From Pantoea sp. WMus005 (GTDB lineage Bacteria; Pseudomonadota; Gammaproteobacteria; Enterobacterales; Enterobacteriaceae): 64,000 bases of DNA. Below, one piece after another: positions 48,948 to 56,499 of this stretch; position 1 is the first letter of the stretch; the number at the start of each line of letters is the position of its first letter. A model generated the notes under the pieces. The model searched no databases. It was given only the letters and a program-made list of their open reading frames with translations, and had not been told where the DNA came from. Location of the stretch: the NCBI RefSeq assembly GCF_013415305.1, contig NZ_JACBXU010000006.1:62001-126000 (forward strand). The letters are read 5' to 3'. A program made the translations under genes and the position numbers.

Positions 48948-50546
48948 TTAAAACACCACCGCCTGACCATCTTTACGACTCTCGCTGGCTGCAATATAGA
49001 AACCCTGCGGATCGCGCACTATCGCCTGTGCGCCGCCAAAGTTGTAATTGCTCAGGGGATCTTCCAGTACCACGTTGTGACCCATGCGGCGCAGTGTGCT
49101 CAGGGTATTGCGATCGAGTGTGGATTCAAATACCACCTCGCGTCCCTGCACCACGCGCCAGCGCGGCGCATCAATCGCGGCCTGCGGATTCTGACGGTGC
49201 AGCATAATTCGCAGCGCCAGCTGGACATGTCCCTGCGCCTGCATCGGTCCGCCCATCACGCCAAACGCCATCAGCGGCTGGCCCTGTTCATCCCGCGCAA
49301 AGGCCGGGATGATGGTGTGGAAAGGGCGCTTACCGCCTGCCACGATGTTGGGATGTTCCGGATCGAGTGAAAAACCCGCGCCACGGTTCTGCAGGCTGAT
49401 GCCGGTGTCGGGTACTACCACGCCGGAGCCAAATCCCATGTAATTAGACTGGATGAATGAGACCATCATACCGCTGGCATCGGCCGTCGCGACATACACT
49501 GTGCCGCTCTGCTGGGGTGATCCAAAGCGGAAATCTCCCGCCTTGTCCGGATCAATTAACGCTGCCCGCTGGCGGATATAGTCTTTACTCAGCAGTAACT
49601 CAGCCGGAAACCTGAGGTGATCTTCATCGGTGACGTGATGCTCCAGATCGACCAGCGCCAGTTTCATTGCCTCTATGGAGAGATGCAGCCACTGAGACGA
49701 ATCGGGCGCATAGCGGTGAATCTCCCACTGTTCCAGAATGCCAAGCGCAATTAAGGTCGCAATGCCCTGACCGTTAGGCGGTAACTCCTGGACCGACCCC
49801 CCGGCAAAGGGATGTGACAGCAGGGTAACCCAGTCGGCGCGATGGTTTTTCAGATCCTCCAGCGTCAGCGCCGCGCCATGCTCACGGGCGAACGCCGTTA
49901 TCTTCTCTGCCAGTGCGCCGCGATAAAAGCTTTCGCCCCGGGTCTCAGCGATCTCCTGCAGGGTGCGGGCCTGAGCCGGATTGCAGAACAGCTCGCCTGT
50001 GCAGGGTGGTCGCCCCTGCGGCGCAAAGCAGTCGATGAAGCCTGGCTGATCCCGCAGCTTGTCATAGCCGCGTTGCCAGAGCTGACCAATCAGTGGTGAT
50101 ACCGGAAAGCCGTCGCGCGCATACTCAATTGCCGGTTGCGCCAGCGTGGTCAGGGGTAAAGTTCCGAAGCGCTGCGCCAGTGTGACCCATGCCGAGACGG
50201 CCCCTGGCACGGTAACGGACTCCCAGCCGGTTTCAGGCATCGCACTCAAACCCGTGAAGCGCTCAGGATGCCAGGCGGCAGGCGAGCGGCCTGAGGCGTT
50301 TAATCCATGCAATTCGCTGCCGTCCCAGACAATGGCAAACGCATCGCTGCCGATGCCGTTTCCTGTTGGCTCCAGCACGGTTAAAGCGATGGCGGTGGCG
50401 ATCGCCGCATCCACGGCGTTCCCGCCCTGCTGCAGCATCCGTAAACCCGCCTGTGCCGCCAGCGGTTGTGAGGTCGCGACGGCATTACGGCCCATCATCG
50501 GGACGCGATGAGAAGGGTAGCCAACGTTAAAATCTGTTTCTCGCAT
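48948..50546 (-). CDS. Gamma-glutamyltransferase family protein (YwrD-like, cytoplasmic)
   Basis: 532 residues. Ntn-hydrolase precursor: the autoprocessing nucleophile is probably Thr349 in QQSGTVYVATAD, splitting a large and a small subunit. NASGRSP in the large subunit and a late FGVMGGPMQAQGHVQ are family features. No signal peptide is present, unlike Ggt of E. coli, so it works in the cytoplasm, like B. subtilis YwrD-type members. May act on gamma-glutamyl compounds, cephalosporin-like acyl amides or related peptides. Isolated gene with GGATGAAG ribosome site. Confidence 0.87.
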   Translation of the reverse strand: MRETDFNVGYPSHRVPMMGRNAVATSQPLAAQAGLRMLQQGGNAVDAAIATAIALTVLEPTGNGIGSDAFAIVWDGSELHGLNASGRSPAAWHPERFTGLSAMPETGWESVTVPGAVSAWVTLAQRFGTLPLTTLAQPAIEYARDGFPVSPLIGQLWQRGYDKLRDQPGFIDCFAPQGRPPCTGELFCNPAQARTLQEIAETRGESFYRGALAEKITAFAREHGAALTLEDLKNHRADWVTLLSHPFAGGSVQELPPNGQGIATLIALGILEQWEIHRYAPDSSQWLHLSIEAMKLALVDLEHHVTDEDHLRFPAELLLSKDYIRQRAALIDPDKAGDFRFGSPQQSGTVYVATADASGMMVSFIQSNYMGFGSGVVVPDTGISLQNRGAGFSLDPEHPNIVAGGKRPFHTIIPAFARDEQGQPLMAFGVMGGPMQAQGHVQLALRIMLHRQNPQAAIDAPRWRVVQGREVVFESTLDRNTLSTLRRMGHNVVLEDPLSNYNFGGAQAIVRDPQGFYIAASESRKDGQAVVF

Positions 50547-51280
50547 CGCTCTTCATCCTTTCAGGGGACAGGTGTCTTTTTGCCGGTTATCAGATTGCTA
50601 TTATTTGGCCGCACTTTTAACGCGCATCAGCGCGATAAATAACAGGTTTCTGCACCGGTATGAGGCGTCAGCCGTTTCGTTAAGGTGATTGCTGATTTAT
50701 CTGACCAAATAACGGCGTCCAGAATAAAAGAATTCCCCGCATTGCACTGTGAGCCGCAGCGCGCCAGGGCTCAGAGCCAAACCAGGACTATTCTTAAATT
50801 AATCAGAACTGTGAATATAAGTGTTCATGAAGTAAACCATTGGCGTATATTTTGCAATCACTACCTGAACAGGTGTAGTGCTCACAGAAATGAGAATCTG
50901 CCAGCAAAAAACTTGATGGCATCCACATAAATAGCAAACATCATTTGATTTTTTTGCCCGCTATGTAAGGACAAAAATCAACTGCCTCAGCAGGTTAGAG
51001 GTGCTGGAACCTTTCCGGCTAACGATAGTTAAAAAAATAATTATAAATTGCGCGGCAAATAGTCAGGTCTCTATCCATACTTAGTCTCCCGGCATTTGTT
51101 GCATTGAACTGACATCTTTAAAGCAATGCACCGCAGGCTGAGTCCCGTAATGGTTTTTCTCATAACAAAAACAAACCCTTGTGGGATCCAGCCTGAACAG
51201 GCCCGGTTTCAGAGTCCTGACTTCAGGCTCGTACCTCTCTACTTTCACGTGCTTCATAGCGAGTTTTTAAGGAGTTCTCT
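50547..51280. other. Long intergenic region before yiaG
   Basis: 734 bp, AT-rich for this genome, with no convincing gene. A plus-strand frame at 50685-50930 lacks a ribosome site and any family pattern. The part from about 51060 to 51270 is presumably the yiaG promoter and leader. In E. coli cspA occupies this neighbourhood; no cold-shock protein sequence was found here. Confidence 0.6.
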
Positions 51281-51577
51281 ATGGAATTAAAAGACCCGAT
51301 GTTTGAATTGCTCAGCAGCCTTGAGCAGATTGTTTTGACACGTGATGATCGCGCCGCCGAGTTACTTATTCAGCGTCAGCAACCCGCCCAGCCAGAGCCG
51401 CAGCGTCTGCGTGAGATGACAGGCATGCAGGTTGATGAGTTTGCAAAAGTAATGGGCGTGAGCGTTTCTTCCGTGAAAAGCTGGGAAGCCCGGCGTACCC
51501 GTCCTTCCGCGACGGCGCAGAAACTGATGAAGTTATTACAGGCGAACCCTTATCTGGGACGCCAGTTGCTTGAGTAA
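51281..51577 (+). CDS. yiaG: YiaG, helix-turn-helix regulator (HigA/MqsA-antitoxin-like fold)
   Basis: 98 residues, E. coli YiaG length class. Short N-terminal helix (DPMFELLSSLEQIVLTRDDRAAELLIQRQ), then a Cro-type HTH with LREMTGMQVDEFAKVMGVSVSSVKSWEARRTRPSATAQKLMKLL. The pattern is that of antitoxin-type XRE proteins without an adjacent toxin. AAGGAG ribosome site 7 nt upstream. Function unknown; stationary or cold responses are suggested for E. coli but not shown here. Confidence 0.9.
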   Translation: MELKDPMFELLSSLEQIVLTRDDRAAELLIQRQQPAQPEPQRLREMTGMQVDEFAKVMGVSVSSVKSWEARRTRPSATAQKLMKLLQANPYLGRQLLE

Positions 51578-51594
51578 CCAGACATCCCGAAAAG

Positions 51595-51617
51595 AACCCG
51601 CCATTGGCGGGTTTTTT
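51595..51617 (+). terminator. Rho-independent terminator of yiaG
   Basis: AACCCGCC / GGCGGGTT stem, 3-nt loop, then TTTTT. Its T tract touches the stop codon of the convergent HD-domain gene, so one hairpin serves both ends. Confidence 0.9.
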
Positions 51618-52212
51618 ATGCGTGTCTTTCGCTGTATTTAGCGGCCTGTTTGACAAACCAGCTCTCCGGCACGCTGTAGGGCGGCTCCCGCAGCTGAGCA
51701 AGCCCGCTTTCAATGATTGTCGAAGCCTGCTGCCACAACTGTGCATCGCCCTGCTTCAGCAACTCAATCTGTATCTGCTTTTCCACCAGATAAACCCGCG
51801 CAAAGTCAGGATCAAAACGCACAATCGCGCGGGTGTTGTCGATGATGTCCGCCAGTTTGATGGTCTGGGCCTCAGGACTGGCGCTGGCCGTATGGCGGAA
51901 GTGCGCCAGTTTACGGGCCGCCCGATTTTTTGCCGCTGCGGGTGTGCTGTCGGTCAGCATCTCTACCAGGCTGGCCACGCGCGCGCCAAAGTGGGCTTCG
52001 ATATCATGCCGGGTAGTCGAGGTATCTTCTACGGTATCATGCAGCCAGGCTGCCGCTAATAATGCATCGTCATGGCTGACGCTGCGCACCAGTTCCACCA
52101 CTGCTGCCGGATGAACAATATAAGGCTCATCGGTATATTTGCGGCGCTGTCCGGCACTGGCATGTGCCTCGGTGGCGAAGCGACGCGCCTGTTCTTCCAG
52201 TGAATCCTGCAT
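51616..52212 (-). CDS. MESH1-like HD-domain hydrolase (possible small alarmone hydrolase)
   Basis: 198 residues. SpoT/MESH1-type HD motifs in order: YIVHPAAVVELV, AAAWLHDTVEDTST (HD...ED), and IKLADIIDNTRAI (D...N). No synthetase, TGS or ACT domain follows; the second half is a helical extension. MESH1 enzymes hydrolyse (p)ppGpp or NADPH. A stand-alone hydrolase besides core SpoT would be a small alarmone hydrolase. The activity is inferred from motifs only. Head-to-head with ohrR, 63 bp apart. Confidence 0.82.
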   Translation of the reverse strand: MQDSLEEQARRFATEAHASAGQRRKYTDEPYIVHPAAVVELVRSVSHDDALLAAAWLHDTVEDTSTTRHDIEAHFGARVASLVEMLTDSTPAAAKNRAARKLAHFRHTASASPEAQTIKLADIIDNTRAIVRFDPDFARVYLVEKQIQIELLKQGDAQLWQQASTIIESGLAQLREPPYSVPESWFVKQAAKYSERHA

Positions 52213-52239
52213 GCTTTTCTCCCCTGACTAAAAGTTTGC

Positions 52240-52268
52240 TTGCAATTATCTAGCGCGCTATCTATATT
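52240..52268 (+). promoter_or_regulatory. ohrR promoter with embedded palindromic operator
   Basis: TTGCAA (52240-52245), 17-bp spacer, TATATT (52263-52268). The spacer contains the perfect palindrome TAGCGCGCTA (52251-52260), well placed for autorepression by OhrR. The -10 ends 7 bp before the ATG, so the transcript is predicted leaderless. Confidence 0.65.
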
Positions 52269-52275
52269 AACTCCT

Positions 52276-52740
52276 ATGAACTCTGATCAAGATGACAAAA
52301 AAGTGAAACCGATGCCACTGTTGGTCGATCAGCAACTCTGCTTTGCGCTTTATTCTGCCAATCTGGCGATGAATAAAGTCTATCGCCAGTTGCTGAGCCA
52401 GCTCGACATTACCTATCCGCAATATCTGGTGATGCTGGTGTTGTGGCAGAAGGATGATGTTACGGTGTCAGAGATTGGCGAGCAGCTTTTTTTAGACTCT
52501 GCCACATTAACGCCACTGCTGAAGCGGCTGGAAAGCGCAGGTCTGATTAACCGACAGCGGACCCGTCAGGATGAACGTCAGGTCGCTGTGACGCTGACTG
52601 ACTCTGGCCGTGCGCTGCGCGTTAAGGCCGAAGCGATTCCTGAAGCGGTTAAATGTGCTACAGCCTGTGACGATGACGCCCTGCTGGCACTAAAATTACA
52701 GCTGGATGGGTTGCGGGATAACCTGAATCAGTCACGATAA
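52276..52740 (+). CDS. ohrR: OhrR, MarR-family organic hydroperoxide repressor
   Basis: 154 residues from the ATG at 52276; the frame's TTG at 52240 is the promoter's -35. MarR winged helix: reactive Cys near residue 20 in [12 protein letters not shown] (the peroxide-sensing Cys of OhrR), recognition helix [17 protein letters not shown], wing [15 protein letters not shown]. Represses ohr; oxidation of the Cys by organic peroxides releases DNA. No ribosome site upstream, in line with a leaderless message. Two further Cys (KCATAC) lie near the C-terminus. Confidence 0.92.
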   Translation: MNSDQDDKKVKPMPLLVDQQLCFALYSANLAMNKVYRQLLSQLDITYPQYLVMLVLWQKDDVTVSEIGEQLFLDSATLTPLLKRLESAGLINRQRTRQDERQVAVTLTDSGRALRVKAEAIPEAVKCATACDDDALLALKLQLDGLRDNLNQSR

Positions 52741-52749
52741 ATATTGCTG

Positions 52750-52768
52750 ACGGGTGCGCTGCACCCGT
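52750..52768 (+). terminator. Hairpin between ohrR and ohr
   Basis: ACGGGTGC / GCACCCGT, 8-bp stem, 3-nt loop, no T tract. May be a partial terminator or an RNA stabiliser. Confidence 0.35.
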
Positions 52769-52778
52769 TGATCCTCAC

Positions 52779-52812
52779 CGCCTGATTACGTTTAAATAAG
52801 TAGCGGGCGATT
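52779..52812 (+). promoter_or_regulatory. Candidate ohr promoter/operator
   Basis: Between ohrR and ohr, around 52780-52815: TTACGT, 17-bp spacer, GATTAA, with TAGCGGGCGA in the spacer resembling the TAGCGCGCTA palindrome of the ohrR promoter. Coordinates are approximate; weak hexamers. Confidence 0.35.
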
Positions 52813-52835
52813 AAATAGCGTAACGGAGAAATGTC

Positions 52836-53264
52836 ATGTCTTTAGAACAAGTGGTTTACCGCGCCAAAGCCAAAGCAACCGGTGGTCGTGATGGCCGTGC
52901 AACCTCTTCTGACGGTGTACTGGACGTGAAACTGGGCGTGCCAAAAGAGATGGGCGGTGCAGGCGGCGAAGTGACTAACCCTGAGCAGCTGTTTGCTGCG
53001 GGCTACTCTGCCTGCTTCATCGGTGCGATGAAGTTTGTTGCCGGCCGCGACAAAATTGCTATGCCGAAAGACGCCTGGATCGAAGGCGAAGTGGGTATCG
53101 GCCCGATCCCTGATGGTTTTGGTATCGAAGCGACGCTGAACATTCATCTGCCAGGAATGGACGAAGCCGACGCGCAGAAGCTGGTTGATGCGGCGCATAT
53201 CGTGTGTCCTTACTCAAACGCGACCCGCAACAACATCGACGTCACGCTGAACATCATTCGTTAA
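52836..53264 (+). CDS. ohr: Organic hydroperoxide resistance protein Ohr
   Basis: 142 residues. OsmC/Ohr fold with the two catalytic cysteines in [13 protein letters not shown] (about residue 60) and [12 protein letters not shown] (about 124), and the Arg/Glu partners in the N-terminal half ([11 protein letters not shown]). Lipoamide-dependent thiol peroxidase reducing organic and fatty-acid hydroperoxides. Next to ohrR, which controls it. Confidence 0.97.
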   Translation: MSLEQVVYRAKAKATGGRDGRATSSDGVLDVKLGVPKEMGGAGGEVTNPEQLFAAGYSACFIGAMKFVAGRDKIAMPKDAWIEGEVGIGPIPDGFGIEATLNIHLPGMDEADAQKLVDAAHIVCPYSNATRNNIDVTLNIIR

Positions 53265-53270
53265 GTATGC

Positions 53271-53302
53271 TGCGGGCCTGAAATCATCAGGCCCGCACTT
53301 TT
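53271..53302 (+). terminator. Rho-independent terminator of ohr
   Basis: TGCGGGCCTGA / TCAGGCCCGCA, 11-bp perfect stem, 5-nt loop, followed by CTTTT. Confidence 0.85.
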
Positions 53303-53583
53303 GCCTGTTATTAAATCTTTTCACTCCCGCCTCACTGCGTCAGCATGTCCGGTCATACTTCCCGCTACGTACAAAAAATGTGCTAATCAGATCGACAACG
53401 ATTATTATCTGGTCTATGAAACCCACCCATGTTTTACTGAGCCACCTCGCGTTATAGCCTGTAAATCCGTTCAGAATTTTCCTTCATCTTGTCCGGTCCG
53501 CTTATTCAGCGAACTCTGCCGCGTTTCGGCAGTCACATAAAAGATTTGGTCAAGCGCTTCACACCGGAGAAACACCTTTTTTC
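53303..53583. promoter_or_regulatory. Upstream region of eptB
   Basis: 281 bp with no gene. eptB is controlled by sigma-E and the sRNA MgrR in E. coli; no clear sigma-E promoter was spotted. A GGAG ribosome site precedes the eptB ATG. Confidence 0.4.
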
Positions 53584-55275
53584 ATGAATTACATTAAAAC
53601 CCTGACTCAGCAAAAGTTATCGCTATTGCTGGCGCTCTATCTCGGTATCTTACTGAATTTACCGATTTTCTATCGTCGATTCGATGGTTTTCTTAAGCAC
53701 TCTACGATAACGAACTGGCTGACTGCCGTGACGGAAGTGGTAGCCATTGTGCTGCTGACTTTCTTCCTGATGCGGCTGCTGTCGCTGGGTGGAAAGTGGT
53801 TTTATCGCGTGCTGGCCACACTGATAGTGCTTATTTCTGTTGCTGCTGCCTATTACATGGCGTTTTTTAACGTCGTGATTGGCTACGGCATTGTTGCTTC
53901 GGTAATGACCACCGACACTGATCTCTCTAAAGAAGTGATTGGCTACCATTTTATTCTGTGGATGGTGCTGGTCAGCGCGCTGCCGCTACTGATGATCTGG
54001 TATAATAAGCTGAGCATGACGCTGAATGAACAGTTGCGTACGCCGGGACAGCGTCTCAAGCCAACCGTGATCATGCTGCTTTGCGTGGCGCTGGTCTGGC
54101 TGCCGATTCGTTTTCTGGACAAGCTGCAGAAGCATAATGAAGAGATCACCAACATTGATCTGCCGAGCTATGGCGGTGTGGTGGCACACTCTTATCTGCC
54201 TTCGAACTGGCTGGCGGCTGTGGGCCTGTTTGCCTGGACTCGCATGGATGAGTCGCTGAATAGCGAGGAACTGCTGGATCCGGCGAAGAAGTTTACCTAC
54301 GTTGCCCCTGCCGGACTGGACGACACCTATGTGGTGTTTGTGATTGGCGAGACCACCCGCTGGGATCACATGGGGATGCTCGGCTACGAGCGTGATACAA
54401 CGCCAAAGCTGTCGAAAGAGAAGAACCTGGTGGCGTTCCGGGGCGAGTCCTGTGATACCGCGACCAAGCTGTCGCTGCGTTGCATGTTCGTGCGCGAAGG
54501 CGGCACCATGGATAACCCTGGCCGCACGCTGAAAGAGCAGAACGTGTTTGCGGTGATGAGAGAGCTGGGCTTCACCTCTGAGCTGTTTGCGATGCAGAGC
54601 GAAGTCTGGTTCTACGACAACATCAATGCCAACAACTTTGCCTTCCGTGAGCAGATTGGTTCAGAGAAGCGTAATCAGGGCAAATCGGTGGATGACATGC
54701 TGCTGGTGCCAGAGATGAAAGCGTCACTGGATCGTTTTCCGAAAGGTAAACACCTGATCGTGTTGCACACCAAAGGGTCGCACTACCTCTACTCACAGCG
54801 TTATCCGCGCAGCTTCGCGAAGTATCAGCCGGAGTGTATGGGCGTCGATGAGACCTGCAGTAAAGCGCAGTTGATCAACGCTTATGACAACTCGGTGCTG
54901 TATGTCGATAGTATGCTGGATAGCGTACTGGATCAGCTGCGTGATAAAAAGGCGATCGTTTTCTATGCCGCCGACCACGGTGAGTCGATTAGTGAGAATA
55001 TGCACCTGCACGGCACGCCGCGTGAGATGGCTCCGCCTGAGCAGTTCCGCGTACCGATGATGGTCTGGGCGTCAGATAAGTATCTGGAAGACAGTCAGAA
55101 CCGCAGCAACTTTGAGCGTCTGCAGGCACAGCAGCGTGTAGGCCGGACTCATCGCCACGTTGAGTTGTACGATACCATTCTGGGCTGTCTGGGTTATACC
55201 TCGCCAGATGGCGGCATTAACCCGGCCAATAACTGGTGTCAGGCACCCGCTAAAGACCAGGCTAAAGCGCTGTAA
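53584..55275 (+). CDS. eptB: Kdo2-lipid A phosphoethanolamine 7''-transferase EptB
   Basis: 563 residues (E. coli 563). Five N-terminal membrane helices (to about residue 175), then a periplasmic sulfatase-fold domain: IGETTRWDHMGMLGY with the catalytic Thr for phosphoethanolamine, ESCDTATKLSLRCMF, LHTKGSHYLYSQRYP, and YAADHGESISE with metal ligands. Adds phosphoethanolamine to the outer Kdo of lipopolysaccharide. Position next to a tRNA-Pro gene and dpp is as in E. coli. Confidence 0.96.
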   Translation: MNYIKTLTQQKLSLLLALYLGILLNLPIFYRRFDGFLKHSTITNWLTAVTEVVAIVLLTFFLMRLLSLGGKWFYRVLATLIVLISVAAAYYMAFFNVVIGYGIVASVMTTDTDLSKEVIGYHFILWMVLVSALPLLMIWYNKLSMTLNEQLRTPGQRLKPTVIMLLCVALVWLPIRFLDKLQKHNEEITNIDLPSYGGVVAHSYLPSNWLAAVGLFAWTRMDESLNSEELLDPAKKFTYVAPAGLDDTYVVFVIGETTRWDHMGMLGYERDTTPKLSKEKNLVAFRGESCDTATKLSLRCMFVREGGTMDNPGRTLKEQNVFAVMRELGFTSELFAMQSEVWFYDNINANNFAFREQIGSEKRNQGKSVDDMLLVPEMKASLDRFPKGKHLIVLHTKGSHYLYSQRYPRSFAKYQPECMGVDETCSKAQLINAYDNSVLYVDSMLDSVLDQLRDKKAIVFYAADHGESISENMHLHGTPREMAPPEQFRVPMMVWASDKYLEDSQNRSNFERLQAQQRVGRTHRHVELYDTILGCLGYTSPDGGINPANNWCQAPAKDQAKAL

Positions 55276-55361
55276 TAGTGAGCAAAAAGGGCAGGGCAGG
55301 CGGTTAATTTCCGGTAACCGCATGCTTTCCAGGCGATTGAGGGCAAAAACATAAAAAGCGG

Positions 55362-55390
55362 TTGACGCTGATCGGGGGTAGCAGTAACAT
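55362..55390 (+). promoter_or_regulatory. tRNA-Pro promoter
   Basis: TTGACG (55362-55367), 17-bp spacer, TAACAT (55385-55390), then the GC-rich discriminator GCGCCCCC (55391-55398), which is the mark of growth-rate- and ppGpp-controlled stable RNA promoters. Confidence 0.75.
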
Positions 55391-55400
55391 GCGCCCCCAT

Positions 55401-55477
55401 CGGCGAGTAGCGCAGCTTGGTAGCGCAACTGGTTTGGGACCAGTGGGTCGGAGGTTCGAATCCTCTCTCGCCGACCA
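55401..55477 (+). tRNA. proM: tRNA-Pro, anticodon UGG
   Basis: 77 nt with CCA encoded. Acceptor CGGCGAG / CTCGCCG, D-arm GCGC-AGCTTGGTA-GCGC, anticodon stem ACTGG / CCAGT with loop TTTGGGA (anticodon TGG), T-arm GGAGG-TTCGAAT-CCTCT, then ACCA. The sequence equals E. coli proM (tRNA-Pro UGG) as I recall it, but in E. coli this locus between eptB and dppA holds proK (anticodon CGG). The symbol therefore follows sequence rather than location. Confidence 0.95.
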
Positions 55478-55520
55478 TATTTAAGAAACCTGTCTGAAAA
55501 GACAGGTTTTTTTTCGTCTG
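55459..55520 (+). repeat. 62-bp direct repeat, copy 1 (tRNA 3' end plus terminator)
   Basis: Runs from the T-loop of the tRNA through its CCA end and terminator to CGTCTG. An identical copy starts 164 bp later at 55623. Confidence 0.9.
55486..55514 (+). terminator. Rho-independent terminator of tRNA-Pro
   Basis: AAACCTGTCT / AGACAGGTTT stem, 4-nt loop, T8 tract. Confidence 0.9.
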
Positions 55521-55544
55521 TAGAAAAAGAGGATGAGAACCGAC

Positions 55545-55630
55545 AGAGGAGGTTTGAGCCGAGCGCAGCGAGACAACGTTGCTTCAGCAACGGCCCGAAG
55601 GGCGCTGCTCGAAGAGCAGGGTAATCCTCT
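55545..55630 (+). other. Structured insert: stem enclosing three successive hairpins
   Basis: AGAGGA (55545-55550) can pair with TCCTCT (55625-55630). Inside are CGTTGC-TTCA-GCAACG (55577-55592), GCCC-GAA-GGGC (55593-55603) and CTGCTC-GAA-GAGCAG (55605-55619), back to back. GGAGGTTTGAG before and TAATCCTC after resemble a T-arm whose loop has been split, and the downstream part is the second copy of the tRNA 3' end. Coding potential none. Function unknown. Confidence 0.6.
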
Positions 55631-55684
55631 CTCGCCGACCATATTTAAGAAACCTGTCTGAAAAGACAGGTTTTTTTTCGTCTG
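55623..55684 (+). repeat. 62-bp direct repeat, copy 2 (tRNA tail and terminator duplicated)
   Basis: Exact copy of 55459-55520, including CTCTCGCCGACCA and the full terminator hairpin with T8. It is not preceded by an intact tRNA. Confidence 0.9.
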
Positions 55685-56499
55685 AAGAAAAGTGATTTGC
55701 AGGCAAAGAATTAGCGCTGTTCAAGCTTCAGGGAGCATACGCCTGCAGCAAAGCATCACGGGCCAGGGATGAGCCGCGCCGAGCATGGCAGGGAGGGTTT
55801 AAGCGCCTTTCCGATCTGTTCGTGTTCCCAAAGCAATCTCCATCTTAATGCCACTCTCGCTTGCCATCTTTTGTTGCCCGCCCCGATACCTTCCAGAAAG
55901 TTCCAGTAAATTCCATTCGTCGTACATTTCGCTTACTCCCGTGATTATCACTGCGTTTACGCCGTCAGGCCTTGCCACAGAAGAGATGCGATCATAATTC
56001 GCGACACATTCTTCTTATGACCGAAAGCGGCAACATGCTGATTTCTTATGCTTCTTTGCCAGCATATTCCTCTGGGTGAACGTCATAACGCACGGTGAAT
56101 CGTTCAGTTATTCAACATTTGCCGGTAAAAGCTTTAAGTTTTTTAGCGGTGAGAATCACTAGTGATAGAACGGCAATCCAGCATAATCCACGGAATTCAG
56201 GCCAGTGGCGCTGTGCATTGTATGGCTTTTGAGCTGAAAGAGTTTTTATTACCGTTGCATGCTATCCCTCACACTCTGTGTAAATAACTAACAGTTGTAT
56301 TGACGTTCTTTGCAACTGTTGACAAATTGATGCGTCAATAAACACGCAGTTACGGAATTTTCTGAATGCATCATCTGCATCGGGAAAAACAAAAAAACGT
56401 CGCGCGTGTTAACCACCTGTTCGGTGGTACGCCTGAACCGCATAAAAAAATCAGAGGTCAGGCAATACACACAACATCACATCACAATGGAGCAAAAGC
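55685..56499. other. Long intergenic region upstream of dppA
   Basis: 815 bp with no convincing gene; a minus-strand frame at 56288-56470 has no family pattern. The first 120 bp are GC-rich with imperfect repeats of CAGGGA (around 55730-55800) and may be more repeat debris. The final 150 bp are the dppA promoter and leader: TTGACA at about 56318-56323 and a CA-rich leader just before the gene. Confidence 0.6.
56464..56487 (+). promoter_or_regulatory. CA-rich leader, probable GcvB sRNA target
   Basis: The dppA leader has ATACACACAACATCACATCAC immediately before the GGAG ribosome site. The GU-rich region of GcvB pairs with such CA repeats in E. coli and Salmonella dppA, blocking ribosome binding. 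GcvB itself is not in the window. Confidence 0.55.

Noticed and set aside
50685-50930. 81-codon frame before yiaG
   Set aside because: Composition and lack of a ribosome site suggest chance; no domain visible.
55459-55684. Attachment sites of a present genomic island
   Set aside because: The repeats look like attL/attR at a tRNA 3' end, but only 102 bp lie between them and no integrase is encoded nearby. At most a remnant.
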